DNA of 64,000 nucleotides from Flavobacterium sp. N3904 (GCF_025947305.1 NZ_CP110009.1:186001-250000); one strand, 5' to 3'; shown: positions 1 through 9,897, numbered from the stretch's first letter. Numbers and translations: made by a program. The notes: generated by a model not told the origin, from the sequence alone.

Positions 1-174
1 TTCAAATTGCAACACCTCAGCTCCCATATTGGCAGCAATGCTTCTAGTTTCATCAGTGCTACCTGAGTCCACCACAATGATTTGAGCAAAACGCGTTAAT
101 TTTTCCAAACAAGATGGCAAATTTAAAGCTTCATTTTTTACAGAAACAATTACTGAAATTGGAATTTTATTCAA
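1..174 (-). CDS. Glycosyltransferase family 2, N-terminal fragment
   Basis: Only the first 58 codons are in the window; the gene continues past position 1. The visible part has the GT2 (GT-A fold) opening: a beta strand (ISVIVSVKNEA), then IIVVDSGSTDET, which carries the nucleotide-sugar binding Asp. The KNEALNLPSCLEKL pattern resembles the WaaE/KdtX-like branch that adds a sugar to lipid-linked or LPS core glycans; this is inference. A TTG start at 172-174 overlaps the end of the upstream acetyltransferase gene by 8 bases, which suggests translational coupling at the distal end of the polysaccharide operon. Confidence 0.8.
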   Translation of the reverse strand, partial: MNKIPISVIVSVKNEALNLPSCLEKLTRFAQIIVVDSGSTDETRSIAANMGAEVLQFE

Positions 175-724
175 AACTTCTAGATTTTATAAATTTGGCA
201 GGATTCCCTCCTACGATGGTATTTTTCTCGACATTTTTAGTAACTAAACTTCCTGCGCCAACAATAGCATTTTCGCCTATTGTTATTCCCGGCATTACAA
301 TCGCTCTTACTCCAATAAATACGTTTTTATGTATTGTTATTTTACTGGTTATCAAATTCAGAGTAGGTTTATCAAAAGCATGAGTTCCTGTACATAAGTA
401 AACCTCTTGTCCTACGGTGGCGTGTTCAAATATTTCAATAACTCCCAGTGTATACGCATTGGCTCGATCGCCAAGGCATGCATGATCATGTAAAATTAGA
501 TTCCAAGGAATTTGAATTCTAGCTCTTTGATGTACAAATGGTTTTCCATAGATTTTACACCCAAATAATTTGAGCCAAAATAATCTCCATGAATTAGCGG
601 GTTTTGGAGTCCAAATACAAAACAACAACCAAGTATATTCCCAAATTATCATTTTAACGCGCTGATATACAGACCACGGCGAATGGTATGGAGAATCTTG
701 CAAATACTGTTGGTTCATTCTCAT
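167..724 (-). CDS. WcaF-like hexapeptide-repeat acetyltransferase
   Basis: The 185-residue protein has an N-terminal extension rich in aromatic residues, typical of the colanic-acid WcaF group, then left-handed beta-helix repeats (for example TIHKNVFIGVRAIVMPG and ITIGENAIVGAGSLV) and the usual C-terminal GGNPAKFIK motif. Family members O-acetylate sugars of exported polysaccharides using acetyl-CoA, with a catalytic His in the turn TGTHAFD. Its position among glycosyltransferase genes fits decoration of the locus glycan. The acceptor sugar cannot be told from sequence. Confidence 0.85.
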   Translation of the reverse strand: MRMNQQYLQDSPYHSPWSVYQRVKMIIWEYTWLLFCIWTPKPANSWRLFWLKLFGCKIYGKPFVHQRARIQIPWNLILHDHACLGDRANAYTLGVIEIFEHATVGQEVYLCTGTHAFDKPTLNLITSKITIHKNVFIGVRAIVMPGITIGENAIVGAGSLVTKNVEKNTIVGGNPAKFIKSRSFE

Positions 725-1839
725 TAATAATTGATTTTCATAGACTCAAATTCATTTAAGAACTCGGTGGCTAATTTTTCAGTAGAATGTGTGTCATTTA
801 CCTTTATGCCTTCTCTTGCTAAGTCATTCCTCAGTTTTGGATTATTTATTAAATCTTTAAGATACTGCTTTAAAATTTCAGCCTTTTCTTCTAAACGATG
901 ATCGAAACACAAACCATTTTTATTGTGGATTAAAAAATCCTTAAAACAATCTAAATTAGAAACTATTGTAGCACATCCCCAACTCATGGCTTCTAACGGT
1001 GAAACCCCAAAAGTCTCACCTTTTTCCGCTACAGAAGGATAGACAAATACAGATGCTTTTGCATATACTTCACTCAATTTATCAATATCAAAAATGGGGT
1101 CTACAAATTCCACATTGCTGTTTTGGGCTAATTGTTTTAACTCCTGTAAATAGGCATCTCCTCCTCCTCCCGTTTCTATAGAATAAGGCCCTACAATAAG
1201 TAATTGCCAATCTATTGCATCAAGAGAAACAAATGATTTTATTAAAATATCTAAGCCTTTTTCAGGATGAATTCTGCCAGTATATAATATTATTTTTTCT
1301 TTTTTTGAAAAGTCAACGGCAGTAGTGTTCTTAAACGGTAACGTATTAGGTATCATAATTACTTTGTCAAAATATTCTGCCTTGATTTCATCTTTTATTG
1401 CTTTTGCTACAGGACTAGAATTAGCTCTTAATCGAGCATTTTTTGTGTAAAACCTCATTTGCCCTTTAGGCATTCGTGCCACATCAATCATGCATTTTTT
1501 TTTTTGGTTGGATGACAGCAGGATAGGCAACCAAAAAGTATTTGAAATAATAATATCTGTATTATTGGCTATTTTCCGAACCGCTCTTAAAGTATAAAAT
1601 AAATCTAAAATCTTGAGAACGAAACCAGAAGATGGCGTATTGTAACCTTTTACTCTTATGTGATTAATTCCGCCTTTACTTTCAACATTTAAAAACCCAT
1701 TATATGATTTTGATATGTAGGTCACTTCATGGCCCCGATTAACAAACTCTTTTGCCAAAAGATACCACATTTTTTCAACAGCTCCTCCCAATAGTGGAGG
1801 AATAGGAAAAAAAGCACCCTGAACTATTGTTATTTTCAT
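724..1839 (-). CDS. Glycosyltransferase family 4
   Basis: This 371-residue GT-B enzyme starts at MKITIVQGAFFP; an upstream in-frame ATG at 1866 would add nine residues and overlap the previous gene. The N-terminal domain has the glycine-rich PPLLGGAVEKMW loop, and the C-terminal domain has ILYTGRIHPEKGLDIL and the EX7E donor-binding motif (ETFGVSPLE). GT4 enzymes are retaining transferases that use nucleotide sugars at the inner membrane face. The gene shares its terminal base (724) with the next gene and lies 4 bases after the previous stop, so it is an operon member. Confidence 0.9.
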   Translation of the reverse strand: MKITIVQGAFFPIPPLLGGAVEKMWYLLAKEFVNRGHEVTYISKSYNGFLNVESKGGINHIRVKGYNTPSSGFVLKILDLFYTLRAVRKIANNTDIIISNTFWLPILLSSNQKKKCMIDVARMPKGQMRFYTKNARLRANSSPVAKAIKDEIKAEYFDKVIMIPNTLPFKNTTAVDFSKKEKIILYTGRIHPEKGLDILIKSFVSLDAIDWQLLIVGPYSIETGGGGDAYLQELKQLAQNSNVEFVDPIFDIDKLSEVYAKASVFVYPSVAEKGETFGVSPLEAMSWGCATIVSNLDCFKDFLIHNKNGLCFDHRLEEKAEILKQYLKDLINNPKLRNDLAREGIKVNDTHSTEKLATEFLNEFESMKINY

Positions 1840-1843
1840 TGTT

Positions 1844-2917
1844 TTAAATAGTATTATACAATTCAACCATTTTTTTTCCTATTACCGTTATATCATATTT
1901 ATCTTCAATTAATTTTCGGCCATTTTTGCCCATGGTTTCTAATAGTTTGGTTGGCACATTGAAAGCTTTGACTAAGGCATTTTCTAGATTTATAACCGAT
2001 AACTCAATCCACCATCCACATTGGTATTCTTCTAAATCTTGCCAAGGTGTTCCTTGAGTTGTTAATACTGGAACCCCTACAGCCAGAGCTTCGGCAACTA
2101 CAATCCCAAAATTCTCACTATGGGTGGGAAGTACCATCACATCTGCTGATCGCAAAAATTCCCACTTATCCCGGCCATATTTTGCTCCTACAAAATGCAC
2201 ATTATTTAAATTTTGAGCACTTTGCTTTAAAGTTTCCATGTAATTTTCATCACCAATACCCGCTATTTCGAGTGTCCATCCTGTGGTATGACAATTTCGC
2301 CACGCCTCCAACAAAATTTCAATTCCTTTCTTGGGATGAATCCGTGATAAAAAAACCATTTTTCGGGTTCCATAATTTATTTTACCTCCATTTAATTCAC
2401 TCAAATCAACTCCATTCGGTATAATAGTTATTGGATTATTAAAACCTAAAGCTTGAATATTTTCAGCTTCCATTTGAGCAGTAGCATGAAGACATACGGA
2501 TCGTTCTATAGCTTTTTTTTGGTATAAAAACAGTGCTATTTTTTTTTTAAATGAATTGTGTGCCAAAATCCAAGGTTCAAGCATACCATGAGGAGAAACA
2601 ATCACTTTAATTCCCAGTTTTTGAGCCGCTTTTTGAAAACCCCAATTTTGAGGGCTCCAGATTCCATTAATATGCACAATATCTGGCTTTTCATTTTCAA
2701 GGAAAGTATAAAATTCTTTACTGGAAGAAAACCAACGTAATACACTGCTGTTGAAAAACTTTATTGAAACCCCATCAATAGTTATAGGGTCTTTAGAAAT
2801 TCCTGTAGCGATGCTAAGTGAGGTCTCATCTTTTAATGCTTTACTCAACAAACGCATATATTCGGTAGTTCCACCACCACTTTTATCAATGCTGGCTATA
2901 TAATGAATTACTCTCAT
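1844..2917 (-). CDS. Glycosyltransferase family 4
   Basis: This 357-residue GT-B enzyme begins with the classical MRVIHYIASIDKSGGGTTEY loop. It carries VSPHGMLEPWIL in the N-terminal domain, VFLSRIHPKKGIEIL in the C-terminal domain, and an EX7E motif in ENFGIVVAEALAVG. The N-terminal SGGGTTEY and HGMLEPW elements are common in GT4 transferases of capsule and colanic-acid-like loci, often for mannose, fucose or galactose. Donor identity is not assignable here. The start overlaps the stop of the upstream gene by four bases. Confidence 0.9.
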   Translation of the reverse strand: MRVIHYIASIDKSGGGTTEYMRLLSKALKDETSLSIATGISKDPITIDGVSIKFFNSSVLRWFSSSKEFYTFLENEKPDIVHINGIWSPQNWGFQKAAQKLGIKVIVSPHGMLEPWILAHNSFKKKIALFLYQKKAIERSVCLHATAQMEAENIQALGFNNPITIIPNGVDLSELNGGKINYGTRKMVFLSRIHPKKGIEILLEAWRNCHTTGWTLEIAGIGDENYMETLKQSAQNLNNVHFVGAKYGRDKWEFLRSADVMVLPTHSENFGIVVAEALAVGVPVLTTQGTPWQDLEEYQCGWWIELSVINLENALVKAFNVPTKLLETMGKNGRKLIEDKYDITVIGKKMVELYNTI

Positions 2918-4086
2918 TTATTTTGTAAAATTTCTTGATATATTATTTCAACTGAATTGACAAAATCTTGTGATGAAAATTTTTTTGAACGTAAAATAGA
3001 CTTTGCAACAGCATCACTGCGTTCTTCAGCCGTCAATTGCATAATTTTTTCTAATTCCTTGGCTGCAGTCATTTTCCAATTTTCTACCTTTTCCGGATCA
3101 TGAGGTTTTTTAGGTATATAAAAACCTGCCTCTCCTGCCACTTCCTTCATTGGATCTTCATCAGTTGTGATAACCAAACTGCCCGAAGCCATTGCCTCGA
3201 CTATTGGCCAGCCAAAACCTTCATATAATGATGGAAAAACCATAACTGAAGCGCCTTGATAAAACTGTTGTAATTGCAAATCGTCAACATTTGATAAAAA
3301 ATAAATTGATTTTGAAGCTCTTGAATTTTCTTTAAAAGCAATCATTTCTTCAGTAGGGTATTCTCCAATCAAAATCAATGGAACTTTTGCTTTAAAAGAT
3401 TTTGCCCATTCATCATATATTTCCAAAACACCTAATTTGTTTTTATAAAAAGCATTACCACCAATATGTAGAATATATCCTTCTAATAAATCTATATTAT
3501 ATCTTTTGGATAATATTTCTCTTATTACAATACTCTTTTCTGCAGGCTCAAATTTTTGATTCAAGCCATTATAAACCACCCGAGATTTTTTAGGTTTTTG
3601 GGACAACAAAAGATGCAAATCGGTTTGAGTTTTCTTAGAAATAGATATAAAATTTTCAGCTTTACAATACCCCCGATGAATGAATTTTTGATACTGTTTT
3701 CCAGTTATTCCTGTTTTATTTTCGGGCAATAAACCAAAAGCTGACTGTTGCGCCAAAAAATCATGGCAATGTACAACATGATGTCTTTTGCATACTAAAG
3801 GTACCCATGGACCTAAGGCATTGTCTGAAAAAACAAACAATGTTTCTTTACTGCAATTCAATAATCTCAATTTTACTTCAATCGGAAAAACTAAAAACTG
3901 ATCCAAATAACCCAACCACTTTTCCAGAATTGGTTTTTTAAATGCTAGTTTATAAAAAAAAGCCCTGGGATGCCATTTTATAACCTCATGCCCTTTTTGT
4001 TTCATGCCCTCCTTAATCATTTGAGCAAATCGAGGCATACTCTGATGAGCTAAAAAGGCTGGATGAGTAAAAAGTACAATTTTCAT
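2914..4086 (-). CDS. Glycosyltransferase family 4
   Basis: The 390-residue protein has a GT-B layout: N-terminal MKIVLFTHPAFLAHQSMPRF, a central VVHCHDFLAQQ segment, then YILHIGGNAFYKNKLGVL and an EX7E motif in EGFGWPIVEAMASG followed by VITTDEDPMKEVAGEAG. The last element is typical of mannosyl- or glucosyl-type GT4 enzymes that contact the donor ribose and phosphate. The gene begins immediately after the polymerase gene stop and overlaps the next gene, so it is translated within the same operon. Linkage and donor are unknown. Confidence 0.9.
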   Translation of the reverse strand: MKIVLFTHPAFLAHQSMPRFAQMIKEGMKQKGHEVIKWHPRAFFYKLAFKKPILEKWLGYLDQFLVFPIEVKLRLLNCSKETLFVFSDNALGPWVPLVCKRHHVVHCHDFLAQQSAFGLLPENKTGITGKQYQKFIHRGYCKAENFISISKKTQTDLHLLLSQKPKKSRVVYNGLNQKFEPAEKSIVIREILSKRYNIDLLEGYILHIGGNAFYKNKLGVLEIYDEWAKSFKAKVPLILIGEYPTEEMIAFKENSRASKSIYFLSNVDDLQLQQFYQGASVMVFPSLYEGFGWPIVEAMASGSLVITTDEDPMKEVAGEAGFYIPKKPHDPEKVENWKMTAAKELEKIMQLTAEERSDAVAKSILRSKKFSSQDFVNSVEIIYQEILQNK

Positions 4087-5400
4087 CTATTCGTTTTTCA
4101 GGTTTTTATTTATACTTGCTAATAAAAGTCCTATTACCATAACTGAATATCCCAACATACTGGGCTGTGCCCATTGCCCTTGAGTAAGTGAAAACAATGC
4201 TGTACCACAAAAAATCATGGGGAGAAGTTTATCTTCATTTGGCAACCTGATAGACTTCAAAAATAAACTCAAAGCCAATCCTAAACGTAATACTATAGTG
4301 CCGCCTCCTAAAAGAAGTCCTTGTTCACCACCAATTCGGCCTAATTCGTCTTCAGCAATTAAAAACCCATTGCTACCCGACAACATTTGCGCCCCTGCAT
4401 TAGTACCCATTCCTAAATTACCAATAAATAAAGGTAATTTCAACAATTTTACTATAGGGCTTACAAAACCATCGACAGCTCTTGAAAAAAAAGATTCTTC
4501 AAAACCACCACTTTGCTCGCTAGCAGTATCAACCCTACTCATAAAAACTTCAGTTCCTAAATTAAAAATAGTTGTTGTTTTTTGCAAAAGAATAAACAGT
4601 GCAAACAATACAAAAATGGTCAAGACGATTCTCATTAATGTTTTAAAACTCGTAGCTGAACCAATAAAAGCAAAAAAGCCTACTAATAAAACTCCTCCAA
4701 CGGCTGTTCTGCTCACTGTTAAAGGCAAACTAAATATTAAAGCTAAAGTACTGGCAATAAGCAAAGACTTAGAAACTGGCTCTTTAGATAACCAAAAATA
4801 AAATACAAATACTGAAACCATAATATAAAAAGATGACAGTCCTGTAATAAATGAAAAAGTACCAGGAGGCCTGAAATACCCCATTGCACCAGAAAAACCA
4901 GAACTACCTTCTCCTCCTAAACCAATATTTATAAAAGCAGATTGAGGGCTAACAAATTGTAAATAAACAATTAAACTCATCAATATATTAATAGCCAATA
5001 ATAGATATCCCATTTTGAGAATATCATCTTTCGTAAAAACAGCTCCAATAATAAATATTAACGGAAAATGAAGCAACATAATCCTTGCTCCGTAAACCCC
5101 AACAAATAAATTGCCATGACCAAAAGTAAGTGTGACAATTAATGATAAAAGGGTGATAATAATAGCTGAGACTAAATATACGTTTGTAAATTTCACATTC
5201 AAATAAATAGCTCTAATTATTATATATATTGCAATTGGATCGCGTACAATTAGCAATGGAGTCGCTAAACTCGGCAAAACCCATTTACGCAACGCTCCTT
5301 CAAAAATCCAAAGTAAAAAATAAAGCCAAATGGCTATTTTTAGGGAACTATATGGATCTTTTTGAATTGAAGTTTCAGATTTGATATAATTTATATCCAT
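4087..5400 (-). CDS. Wzy-like O-antigen/polysaccharide polymerase
   Basis: This 437-residue, strongly hydrophobic protein has about 10-12 predicted membrane spans and a long periplasmic-type loop in its second half (around FMSRVDTASEQSGGFEESFFSR). This is the shape of the O-antigen ligase/polymerase superfamily (Wzy_C-like). In Wzx/Wzy systems such proteins join undecaprenyl-linked repeat units at the periplasmic face of the inner membrane. Position between glycosyltransferases and a Wzx in the same operon supports polymerase. A ligase (WaaL) role cannot be excluded. Confidence 0.8.
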   Translation of the reverse strand: MDINYIKSETSIQKDPYSSLKIAIWLYFLLWIFEGALRKWVLPSLATPLLIVRDPIAIYIIIRAIYLNVKFTNVYLVSAIIITLLSLIVTLTFGHGNLFVGVYGARIMLLHFPLIFIIGAVFTKDDILKMGYLLLAINILMSLIVYLQFVSPQSAFINIGLGGEGSSGFSGAMGYFRPPGTFSFITGLSSFYIMVSVFVFYFWLSKEPVSKSLLIASTLALIFSLPLTVSRTAVGGVLLVGFFAFIGSATSFKTLMRIVLTIFVLFALFILLQKTTTIFNLGTEVFMSRVDTASEQSGGFEESFFSRAVDGFVSPIVKLLKLPLFIGNLGMGTNAGAQMLSGSNGFLIAEDELGRIGGEQGLLLGGGTIVLRLGLALSLFLKSIRLPNEDKLLPMIFCGTALFSLTQGQWAQPSMLGYSVMVIGLLLASINKNLKNE

Positions 5401-5447
5401 TTATTTTATTGAATCTAAGTCGTATTTTTTTATCGTAGTACTTAATA

Positions 5448-6692
5448 TTATTTCAAAATAGATTTTAACTGCTCGATAATAGTTTCACTATAATTATCCC
5501 AAGTATACTTTTGCGCATGTTTTGCTGCTTTTTCACCCATTACAATAACTTGATCTCTGTTTTCAATAAACCATTTTATTTTTTCAGCTATAGCACTTGG
5601 TGACCGAATGGGAACCAAGAAGCCCGTTTCTCCTTCAATCACTAAATCTTCTCCTCCCGTATTTGGTGTTATTATAATTGGCAATCCTTGACTCATCGCT
5701 TCTTGCATTACTAACGCTCTACCTTCAACAATAGAAGGAAGACAAAATACATCACAGGTTCTCATTAAATTTAGAACCTCTTCATTAGAACGACCATGCT
5801 CATAAGTAAAATTGGTTAGGTTCGAATTATAAAACTCCATTGGAGCCAATAAAGAGCCTAAAACAACTAGTTCAACAGGCATTTCTTTTAATTGATTGAT
5901 CGCTTCAAATAAATCTCCTAATCCTTTTCGCTGCCCCATTGAACCAACAAAAAGTACACGTAGTGGCTGGTCCTTTTTTTTAGAATTTAATAGTGTTTCT
6001 ACATCATTTTTTGGAGAACCAAACGGAGCTATTATTTTAATTTTATTCACAGACCATTCTGGCAAAGAATTAATTACAAATGAACCAGGTCCAATTACTA
6101 CATCAGCTAATTCTAATTCTCTGCGTTTCCGGTCTAATTTAGCTTCACTATCTAGTATACCTCCTCCCAATGTTTTTGCCCAAGCAGGTAATCGTTGTGC
6201 TTCTTCTAGCATTAACTTCCTTCCTGTTTCCCAATAAGCAATTGGCAAATCATAAATACAAATTAATCCCAATTCTTTTGCCTTTATAAAAGTTTCCAAC
6301 GCTCCATCTTCATAAGCGTAGACAGCAGTAACTCCATTTTTTTTTGCATTCTCCAATGTGTTGGCCACCTTACCATCAAGATTGTGATATATTTTATCAA
6401 TGCTAAAAAGACCAACTTCATGAGTAGTAAAAAACTTAATTCCTAATTTTGAGAATAGCATTCTGAAAATTTCGTTCCAAGGCGAAGTATGTATGTGTTT
6501 CTTTAAAACGGATTTGAAAGTTCTTCGTTTTAATTCCTTAAAAAAAGAAAAATCACTGAACTTAGCTAAATAACTATCAGGAAATATGGCAATCGAAGTA
6601 TAAAATCTAAATAAATTATTTTGTTCTACAAGTTTATTAACTACAGCACGTACGTTAGAATTCCCTGTAGGATGAGATAATATTATTTTCAT
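5448..6692 (-). CDS. Glycosyltransferase family 4
   Basis: The 414-residue protein shows the GT4 C-terminal domain: RVLFVGSMGQRKGLGDLFEA, then SIVEGRALVMQEAMSQGLP with the EX7E motif and ITPNTGGEDLV. The N-terminal half is less typical, with MKIILSHPTGNSNVRAVVNK and a VYAYEDGALETF segment. It therefore belongs to the GT4 group whose acceptor domain diverges. The gap to the polymerase gene is 47 bases and to the preceding gene 17 bases, which fits one operon. Confidence 0.85.
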   Translation of the reverse strand: MKIILSHPTGNSNVRAVVNKLVEQNNLFRFYTSIAIFPDSYLAKFSDFSFFKELKRRTFKSVLKKHIHTSPWNEIFRMLFSKLGIKFFTTHEVGLFSIDKIYHNLDGKVANTLENAKKNGVTAVYAYEDGALETFIKAKELGLICIYDLPIAYWETGRKLMLEEAQRLPAWAKTLGGGILDSEAKLDRKRRELELADVVIGPGSFVINSLPEWSVNKIKIIAPFGSPKNDVETLLNSKKKDQPLRVLFVGSMGQRKGLGDLFEAINQLKEMPVELVVLGSLLAPMEFYNSNLTNFTYEHGRSNEEVLNLMRTCDVFCLPSIVEGRALVMQEAMSQGLPIIITPNTGGEDLVIEGETGFLVPIRSPSAIAEKIKWFIENRDQVIVMGEKAAKHAQKYTWDNYSETIIEQLKSILK

Positions 6693-6709
6693 ACTATTAA
6701 TAAATTATA

Positions 6710-7822
6710 TTATTTGCTACCTAAAAAACCTAAAAAACTATTTGCAATATTTTTGAGATCTGATTTTGAATTATTTAAATGGGGTGAATCAAACAGATTT
6801 TTTAATGTATTTTCCTTATATTCTACAATACCATTTAATACACCTGAAGGTATATCTGTATCTGGTGTCCATGATCTAGCCACACAAATTACATTCAGTC
6901 CATGTTCCAGCATCGCTGCCACAGTGCCACTTTTTTCAATTTGTCTCCACGGTGTGCTACTGACACCCCAATCAGCATTGCTCAAGGCCTTAGAAATTGT
7001 ATCAGAATTTTGTTCTCCAAATACTTTAAATTCAATATTTTGTTCTTGACAAAGAAAAACCCATCTATTCAATTCCGCACCACAACGTCCTATGAAATTT
7101 AATTTAATTTTAAGCTTATTTATTTGACCATATTGTGCCAATTCTGAAATAAATTCTTTAACAGGAGCATTTGGATGGATAGTTCCGAAAACAATAAAGT
7201 TCAAATAATCTTTATTTACAGAAATATCTGAAACATTATTTTCAATTACTGCAATATTCCCAAATAAAGGAAGATATGATGGTATACAATCTATTTTTTC
7301 CAACTGCGATTGATAAAGTACCGATTGTGTATGAACTGCATTGGGAGCTAATTTTTTTATTATTTTTCTAGCAATATACTTTTGTAAATTTCCCCATAAT
7401 TTATGCTTTAATGGCGATTCCTGATCCATTCCTACCCATAATTCATGAAACATAATATGCCATTTTTTCCCTCTACCGATTTTATACAATTGACTCGCTA
7501 GCCCAAACGGCAGCCCTTTTTTTTGAAAAGAAAAAGGAACATATTGTAAGCTCAACCATTCAGGATTAAAATCAGAAATGTATTGTTTTGACTTTGCAAA
7601 ACGTACGTTTGGTTTTGTACTATTTGGGATGCGTAATACTTGAATTATACTTCCTTCCGACTCCTGAAATTCTTCACTAATTGTATCAATACTTTGATCA
7701 TAAATTGCTATTAATAAAATTTCGTGGCCTTGTCGAATTAATTCTCCAGCGAGGCGACGGGTATAATCTCCGACTCCATCATGTCCTTGCTCTAGAGAAC
7801 CACAGATAAAAATTATTTTCAT
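6710..7822 (-). CDS. GT4-like glycosyltransferase
   Basis: The 370-residue protein opens with MKIIFICGSLEQGHDGVGDY, the N-terminal GT4 pattern in which the glycine loop accepts the donor phosphate. A Rossmann-like second half contains NFIVFGTIHPNAPVKEFI. The usual EX7E motif is altered: the matching region reads QIEKSGTVAAMLEHG. Catalysis is probably retained but the donor site differs from its three GT4 neighbours. Context (between glf and another GT4) supports a role in assembling the repeat unit. Confidence 0.75.
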   Translation of the reverse strand: MKIIFICGSLEQGHDGVGDYTRRLAGELIRQGHEILLIAIYDQSIDTISEEFQESEGSIIQVLRIPNSTKPNVRFAKSKQYISDFNPEWLSLQYVPFSFQKKGLPFGLASQLYKIGRGKKWHIMFHELWVGMDQESPLKHKLWGNLQKYIARKIIKKLAPNAVHTQSVLYQSQLEKIDCIPSYLPLFGNIAVIENNVSDISVNKDYLNFIVFGTIHPNAPVKEFISELAQYGQINKLKIKLNFIGRCGAELNRWVFLCQEQNIEFKVFGEQNSDTISKALSNADWGVSSTPWRQIEKSGTVAAMLEHGLNVICVARSWTPDTDIPSGVLNGIVEYKENTLKNLFDSPHLNNSKSDLKNIANSFLGFLGSK

Positions 7823-7840
7823 AGTATACTGTTACACCTG

Positions 7841-8959
7841 CTATATAAAATCTGCTGCTTTTTTTAATGCTGAGGCAATTATTTGATGCATATCGTAATA
7901 CTTATATTCTGCCAAACGCCCTCCAAAAATCACATTAGTTTCTTTATCTGCTAAATCCCTATATTTTATAAATAAATCATTATTTATTGTATCATTAACA
8001 GGATAATAAGGTTCTTTCCCTTCTTCCCATTCTTGAGGATATTCTTTGGTTATAACTGTCTTTTTTTGTTTTCCGAATTCAAAATGTTTATGTTCGATTA
8101 TTCTGGTAAATGGTGTTGTAGAATCAGTGTAATTTATAACTGCATTCCCTTGAAAATTATCTGTATCAAGTGTTTTACTTTCAAATTTTAAACTTCGGTA
8201 ATTTAATTTTCCATATTTAAATCCGAAAAATTCATCAATTCTACCCGTAAATACAATTGTTTTAGCTTTAGCATTCCATTCAGCATTGTTTTCAAAATAA
8301 TCTTGATCAGTCATTGTTTCTATTCCATCCAATAAAGCATCGATTAATTTATTATAGCCCCCAACAGGAATTCCTTGATACTTATCATTAAAATAATTGT
8401 TGTCGTATGTAAAACGAACAGGGAGTCTTTTAATTATAAATGCTGGTAAATCTGTTGCTTTACGACCCCATTGTTTTTCAGTGTATCCCTTAATCAGCTT
8501 AAAATAAATATCCTTACCGACTAAAGAAATTGCTTGTTCTTCTAAATTCTTAGGGTTCGATATATTTAATTCTTTTATCTCTTCCTGAATTTTATTTTTT
8601 GCTTCCTCTGGCGTTTTTACGCCCCATAGTTGGTAAAACGTATTCATATTAAAAGGTAAATTGTAAAGTTCCCCATTATAATTTGCAATTGGGCTGTTTA
8701 TGTAGTGATTAAATTCGACTAAATTATTGACATAATCCCATATTTTTTTGTCGTTAGTATGAAATATATGGGCTCCATATTTATGAACATTTATGTCCTC
8801 AATGCTCTCACAATAAACATTTCCACCTAAATGATTGCGTTTGTCTATTACCAAGCATGTCTTACCTTTTTTTTTTGCCTCGTGAGCAAAAACGGAACCA
8901 AACAGGCCAGCACCTACTATCAAATAATCAAATTGTTTTTTATTTGTTTGAGATTTCAT
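7841..8959 (-). CDS. glf: UDP-galactopyranose mutase
   Basis: The 372-residue flavoprotein interconverts UDP-galactopyranose and UDP-galactofuranose. The N-terminus has the FAD-binding YLIVGAGLFGSVFAHEA and then RNHLGGN, the conserved mutase segment. YGAHIFHT, QWGRKATDLP, a central VYCESIEDINVHKYG region and the closing FGGRLAEYKYYDMHQ are all signature elements of bacterial Glf, and the length is typical. Its presence indicates that the locus glycan contains galactofuranose. It lies 11 bases after the preceding GT2, which is a candidate galactofuranosyltransferase. Confidence 0.95.
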   Translation of the reverse strand: MKSQTNKKQFDYLIVGAGLFGSVFAHEAKKKGKTCLVIDKRNHLGGNVYCESIEDINVHKYGAHIFHTNDKKIWDYVNNLVEFNHYINSPIANYNGELYNLPFNMNTFYQLWGVKTPEEAKNKIQEEIKELNISNPKNLEEQAISLVGKDIYFKLIKGYTEKQWGRKATDLPAFIIKRLPVRFTYDNNYFNDKYQGIPVGGYNKLIDALLDGIETMTDQDYFENNAEWNAKAKTIVFTGRIDEFFGFKYGKLNYRSLKFESKTLDTDNFQGNAVINYTDSTTPFTRIIEHKHFEFGKQKKTVITKEYPQEWEEGKEPYYPVNDTINNDLFIKYRDLADKETNVIFGGRLAEYKYYDMHQIIASALKKAADFI

Positions 8960-8970
8960 AAACTCTGTTT

Positions 8971-9885
8971 TTAAAATGGGTTGGCTGCTAAAATAATTCT
9001 TTTGATACCTCTTGGTCCAAATAATTTATGTCTATAGTATTTGGAAAACAACCATTTAAAAGCATTTTTTTTATCCTTTACCCTTGCTGCAACAGTAATT
9101 GCCATTGGGATATTGTTTCTTATAGATATCTCAATCTCAGGAATATTTAATTGCGCTTTACTACAATCTTCAAATAGTATCTTAACCATTCTATAGTTAT
9201 TGTCGGAAGTTGACGTTCTTGATTGTGATTCTTTAACAATTCGACACTTTGCAGTAAATTTATTAACAAAATAAAAAGGTTTACCTAATTTACCTAATTG
9301 CAAACCAAAGAAAAAATCAGTTGCCTTACCTGCTCTTCCTTGATCTGAATACCCAATAGAAATCACGGCATCTCTGCGGACAAGAAAGGAATTGTTTGGA
9401 AACATCGACACGGCCCCAGCAATAAATCCATCTACTAAACCTTCTCTGTCTGGAGTTCTGAAATAAACATCATTTACAATTTCAGAATTTTCTATATATG
9501 TTCCATCTTCATTAATTACTCTTTGTTTTCCAAAACTTGCTATTATTTCGGGATGATCCAAAAAAGGCTTTTTTAAATCCTCAATACAGTTTGGATATAT
9601 AGGATCGTCATCATGTAAATGCAAAACCAAATCGCCAGTTGCATGTTTATATTGAAAATCAACATTTTTTACTTCCAGCAATGATGGTTTATGATGAAAA
9701 TATTTTATGGGAACAGGGCTAATATGGCTAAGTACATTAGTGACGAGATCTTCAGTAGCATCGCTCTTAGAATCATCTCCAATAACAATTTCATCAGGTA
9801 GAACTGTTTGTGCCCAAACAGATTCTAATGTTTCTTTTAAAAAATCAGGCCGCTCATAGGTTGGTATAATTACTGTTATTTTCAT
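8971..9885 (-). CDS. Glycosyltransferase family 2
   Basis: The 304-residue protein has the GT-A start MKITVIIPTYERPDFLKETL, the nucleotide-binding DEIVIGDDSKSDATEDL, and the metal-binding motif HLHDDDPIYPNC around residue 92. These features place it in GT2, the inverting transferases. It sits immediately upstream of glf in transcription order, so a galactofuranosyltransferase role is possible; this is inference from position only. Confidence 0.88.
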   Translation of the reverse strand: MKITVIIPTYERPDFLKETLESVWAQTVLPDEIVIGDDSKSDATEDLVTNVLSHISPVPIKYFHHKPSLLEVKNVDFQYKHATGDLVLHLHDDDPIYPNCIEDLKKPFLDHPEIIASFGKQRVINEDGTYIENSEIVNDVYFRTPDREGLVDGFIAGAVSMFPNNSFLVRRDAVISIGYSDQGRAGKATDFFFGLQLGKLGKPFYFVNKFTAKCRIVKESQSRTSTSDNNYRMVKILFEDCSKAQLNIPEIEISIRNNIPMAITVAARVKDKKNAFKWLFSKYYRHKLFGPRGIKRIILAANPF

Positions 9886-9897
9886 GATGATTATTTT

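Noticed and set aside
4217..4801. 194-codon plus-strand frame antisense to the polymerase gene
   Set aside because: It is rich in Pro, Lys and Ser from the reverse of hydrophobic codons, has no domain, and lies wholly inside a well-supported membrane protein gene.
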